Shown in pieces: positions 26,526 through 39,715 of a stretch of DNA of 39,715 bases (positions are counted from its first letter, which is position 1; each line of letters opens with the position of its first letter). Position numbers and translations under genes: made by a program. This stretch comes from Lingula anatina (Eukaryota > Brachiopoda > Lingulata > Lingulida > Lingulidae), in contig NW_019775636.1 of assembly GCF_001039355.2 (NCBI RefSeq), positions 387,802 to 427,516 of the forward strand, read 5' to 3'. The notes beneath the pieces are model-generated. The model searched no databases. It was given only the letters and a program-made list of their open reading frames with translations, and was not told the DNA's origin.

Positions 26526-27800
26526 TTATTATTATCATTATTGTTATTATTATTATTATATTTGTTACTATTTATTTGAGGACAAAACATAAATACGGGT
26601 TTTAACTATATATCCATTTGTATTGTATTGTATATTGTGTTTTGTATTGTATTCTATTGTATATTGTCTTGTATATTGTATTGCATTGTATTGTATATAC
26701 AAGCTCGGTAATAGTAAAAAAAGGTCATACAAAGCTACAGCCTACAGGAGTCAGCTAGATCCTTTACCAGAAGAAGTATAAATAACTGGGATGTAGTTTA
26801 CAGGAGGTCTGCAACTTAGGGATACATTCAAAAGCATATCATGAGATAAATAAAGATAGAGGAAAAAATAGTAAGAGATAAATGAGTTGATAAACCAACA
26901 AGTAAGTGTTAACAGGAATGATTAACTCAACTCGGGTGGCTGGTTAAAAGTTTATTTTGACTTCCAAACCAATAAAATAGTATAAAACAAAACCCCCAGT
27001 GTCCTAGAGGGAGTTGTAAAAGACTGAAACGGAGAATAAACTAGAAGGTGTCTGTAATCTGAGACAACACAAGCCACAAGTCTCAGCCCTACCACCGTCT
27101 CGGTGCTCGAAATTGGGGTGCACAGGTTTTATATAGTGAAAGGTCGACATGTGATATAAGATTAGATGTCAAGAGATGTGCGCGTCCTTAGCAGCTAGTC
27201 ACAAGAGTTAAAGTAGAAGTATTCAGAGAACAACCAATTATATTACACGGTCACATAAGGAAACTTACAGTTTATTTAGAATTAATTACTCAGAGTAGGA
27301 ACAGGGTTTCCCTATTATACAGTAAGCCATCTAGGTAAGAAGTTCAAGTATATTAATTTCTGCCCCCTCCCCTCCCTCCCCTCCCTCTCCCCCAAATAAA
27401 ATGCCCACTTTCAGAATCTATTGACCAGAGCAGATCGGTAATCGTGATATGTTTGAAGAAGTCAAAGCTGACAATACTGTCAGGTAGAAAGGAATGATTT
27501 GCACATTTTTTTTTTCACTTCTACTGAGATTTTACGTAGAATTTTGTGGAAAAAGTGCTGTTTCTGGTAGCTAAAGAGAAACAGTTTATGGTGGAACATG
27601 GTAGCAGGTGCACAATTACTAGTTTGAGTCACAGTTGCATAATCTAACATTGTACATGCTCATTGTGAACTCCTCCAGGCTGCTACCTGTATTTTATTGT
27701 ATTATACCTGTATTGTCAAGTCTCTAAGCTCTGCGGGGGTAACTTGACATTGGATGCAGCACATATGAGCCGTGTGCGTCACTGGACATTTTGAAGCAAA
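25559..27800. other. Intergenic region between divergent C1orf50 homologue and ABCG gene
   Basis: Contains the 5' UTR and presumed promoter of the C1orf50 homologue near 25559-25680 and of the ABCG gene left of 27801. No coding exon is recognised. The part 26700-27350, beginning ACAAGCTCGGTAATAG after the microsatellites, is less AT-rich and may be an old transposon or LTR fragment; no terminal repeats were found. Confidence 0.4.
26488..26700. repeat. Microsatellites (TTTA)n, (TAT)n and ATTGT-type
   Basis: A run of TTTA units from about 26488 to 26525 passes into TTA/TTG triplets to about 26570, followed after 40 bases by a degenerate (TATTG)n tract from 26615 to 26700. Confidence 0.9.
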
Positions 27801-38065
<10,265 letters not shown>

Positions 38066-39500
38066 TTAGTGGGAGAATTTCGTCAGCTGTGTGAGGTTAT
38101 AAGCCTAAAGTACTGATTTTTCTTCAATGAACAGCTTATATGGAAATTCTTAGTATGTCTGTCTAGAGCTTTTTTAATATTAGCTGTTTATTGAAGAAAT
38201 ATTACTTCTGTATTCTTACTGATTAGGAAGTATTGCTATGTATGAAAGGGGGAGTCAATAACTTGGAGCATGACATGAAGAATATCTAAGAGTGAAAATC
38301 ACAATAAGTGTTATATATATATAGTCATATAATTCTATACAATAACATGGACATTTGACCTTGTAAGGTGCAGTGTTCATTCACTCTCATTGACACATCC
38401 TTCCACCTGTTGACTTATAGTTTATCAAAAACTGGTGTATCTAACTCTTTATTCTCCCTTTTTAGTAAAAGGAAGAAGGTTTGGTGTTTTATTCTCTTTT
38501 TATATTCCAAGTCATTAATATACATCTGACAATTCATCTTGTAGCAGCATTTTGTTGGAAAGAAATTATTTCCTTCATTCATGTGATAATTTTCTTTTAT
38601 GTTTGTGAATGGAAACTTTGTTTGAATCTTCTGGAATCTCAAAATTTTCTTTACTAACACATATTGTACTTGTAAATTTTTTCTTTTTTGAAAGGAGAAC
38701 ACATTTGCACAGTTCTTCCTGTTTTTCTGCTTTTTTATTTTGTCTGCTGCCATAATATAAACTAACTTTCTTTACTAAGGAAACTGTTATAGGTGTTCAT
38801 TGCTCTTCTTTTTATTCTGAATTTATGGTTTCATGTCAAATATACTCATTTTTTTTAATGTTCAGATCACTCCAAATAGCTGATGCTTTATATACTAGCC
38901 TTGCTAATGTTTTTTAATGTATCTTCCCTCAAATATTTATTCTCAGTTTACATTACTTTCTAAGTTTTGTTTTCATGTATACAGAATTTAATTATAACAC
39001 CCATTGTTGTGAAATGCCTGCTTAAATAGTGGTTTCTAAGAAGATTTAATTTATCAAAATTGTATTTTCTGTTTCTTTTATTTATTTATTTATGTATTTA
39101 TTTATTTATTTATTTATTTACTTATTTATTTGTATTTATTTTCATAGAAATATGTTTCTTTATATAATTAAGTGGATGCCATACCCAACTGATTTGTTGC
39201 TGTTAAACATGACTCATTCTAATTCTCAAATGTTAGAAATATGAACTAGACAATTTTTTCTTTCAGAAATCTCATCCCATATTTACTTAATGCATTTTTA
39301 CGTATATAAGATAGAGTATATTGAAGAAGTTAAACTTGGAAAGATAGATTTTGCTTATTTTACAAAACTTCGTTGGTGGTACTTAATAAGGTGGCCAGTG
39401 CCTCTCTGATTTTCTGAAGGTTACAATCATGCCACTTTCGTATTATTTTTTATTATCTTAGCAGCCTTTTCATGTTTGTGTATAGGGTACTTAATTCATC
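38066..39500 (+). other. 3' UTR and downstream region of the ABCG gene
   Basis: AT-rich, no coding exon seen. No well-placed AATAAA was noticed; variants such as AATATAAA near 38755 could serve. A (TTAT)n microsatellite is at about 39080-39135. Confidence 0.4.
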
Positions 39501-39507
39501 AATAGTG

Positions 39508-39683
39508 AAACCGGTGTTTCAGGAATGGTAGTCCTAGCAATGGAAGTCAGGGCTTTCATATAATTAGTACGGGTTACGGTAAGTCGTAGTATTGCGGTTA
39601 GTAAATGGGACGAATGTCACCTGTACAGAGTAATGGGGAATAGACTGCGGTTCCTAGCGGACTACAATTTCTGTCACACCGGT

Positions 39684-39685
<2 letters not shown>
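39508..39685. mobile_element. MITE-like element with ~40-bp inverted ends, followed by a T-run
   Basis: Left end ACCGGTGTTTCAGGAATGG, then TAGTCCTAGCAATGGAAGTC; the right end, read in reverse complement, is ACCGGTGTGACAGAAATTG, then TAGTCCGCTAGGAACCGCAGTC. The ends match at most positions. The outermost bases form ACACCGGTGT, a perfect palindrome at the right. Thirty-one T follow (39685-39715) up to the window edge, where the contig may end. Confidence 0.65.

Positions 39686-39715
<30 letters not shown>

Overview
This is a eukaryotic, intron-rich, AT-rich genomic window. The genes (a CARD+death-domain CRADD-like adaptor, ERGIC2, TMEM117, a C1orf50/DUF2452 homologue, an ABCG half-transporter and a two-domain cyclase-family hydrolase), the small exons with GT..AG introns, and the many short inverted-repeat elements point to an invertebrate metazoan. 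A lophotrochozoan, probably a mollusc, is my best guess. The species is inferred, not seen. Most genes were rebuilt by joining exons at GT/AG sites with matching phase, and all recovered proteins look like single-copy metazoan genes under purifying selection.

Layout. 70-1878 (+): the 3' end of a gene encoding tandem cyclase/kynurenine-formamidase-like domains, its 5' end outside the window. 4000-5285 (+): CRADD/RAIDD-like adaptor in three coding exons. 6596-10852 (-): ERGIC2 in ten or eleven exons, with a non-coding first exon near 11.4 kb. 11810-19033 (+): TMEM117, head-to-head with ERGIC2, in which exons 2 (part) to 5 occur twice (12677-15211 and 15213-17779, separated by one N). 22132-25558 (-): C1orf50 homologue in five exons. 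27801-38065 (+): ABCG half-transporter in fifteen exons, about 699 residues. The rest is UTR, intron or intergenic DNA with microsatellites and at least four short inverted-repeat (MITE/foldback-like) elements.

The most unusual signal is a repeated architecture. In three different genes a short tandem repeat consists of the 3' tail of a coding exon plus its 5' splice site: 13 x 74 bp in the C1orf50 homologue, 4 x 100 bp in the ABCG gene, and 2 x 68 bp in copy B of TMEM117. In the C1orf50 homologue the acceptor side of the same exon is duplicated too. Each 74-bp unit ends in a pyrimidine-rich stretch, CAG, then GTAAGT, which is the form of a recursive-splice (ratchet) site. Whether this is real biology, repeat expansion that happens to overlap donors, or partly an assembly effect must be tested with long reads and RNA.

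Functionally the genes are not an operon or pathway. They are independent housekeeping or regulatory genes: an apoptosis adaptor, an ER-Golgi cargo cycling protein, a multipass membrane protein, a small conserved protein of unknown function, a lipid/small-molecule exporter and a secreted or surface hydrolase. CRADD, ERGIC2 and TMEM117 all lie on human chromosome 12, so their adjacency here may be a remnant of an ancestral linkage group.
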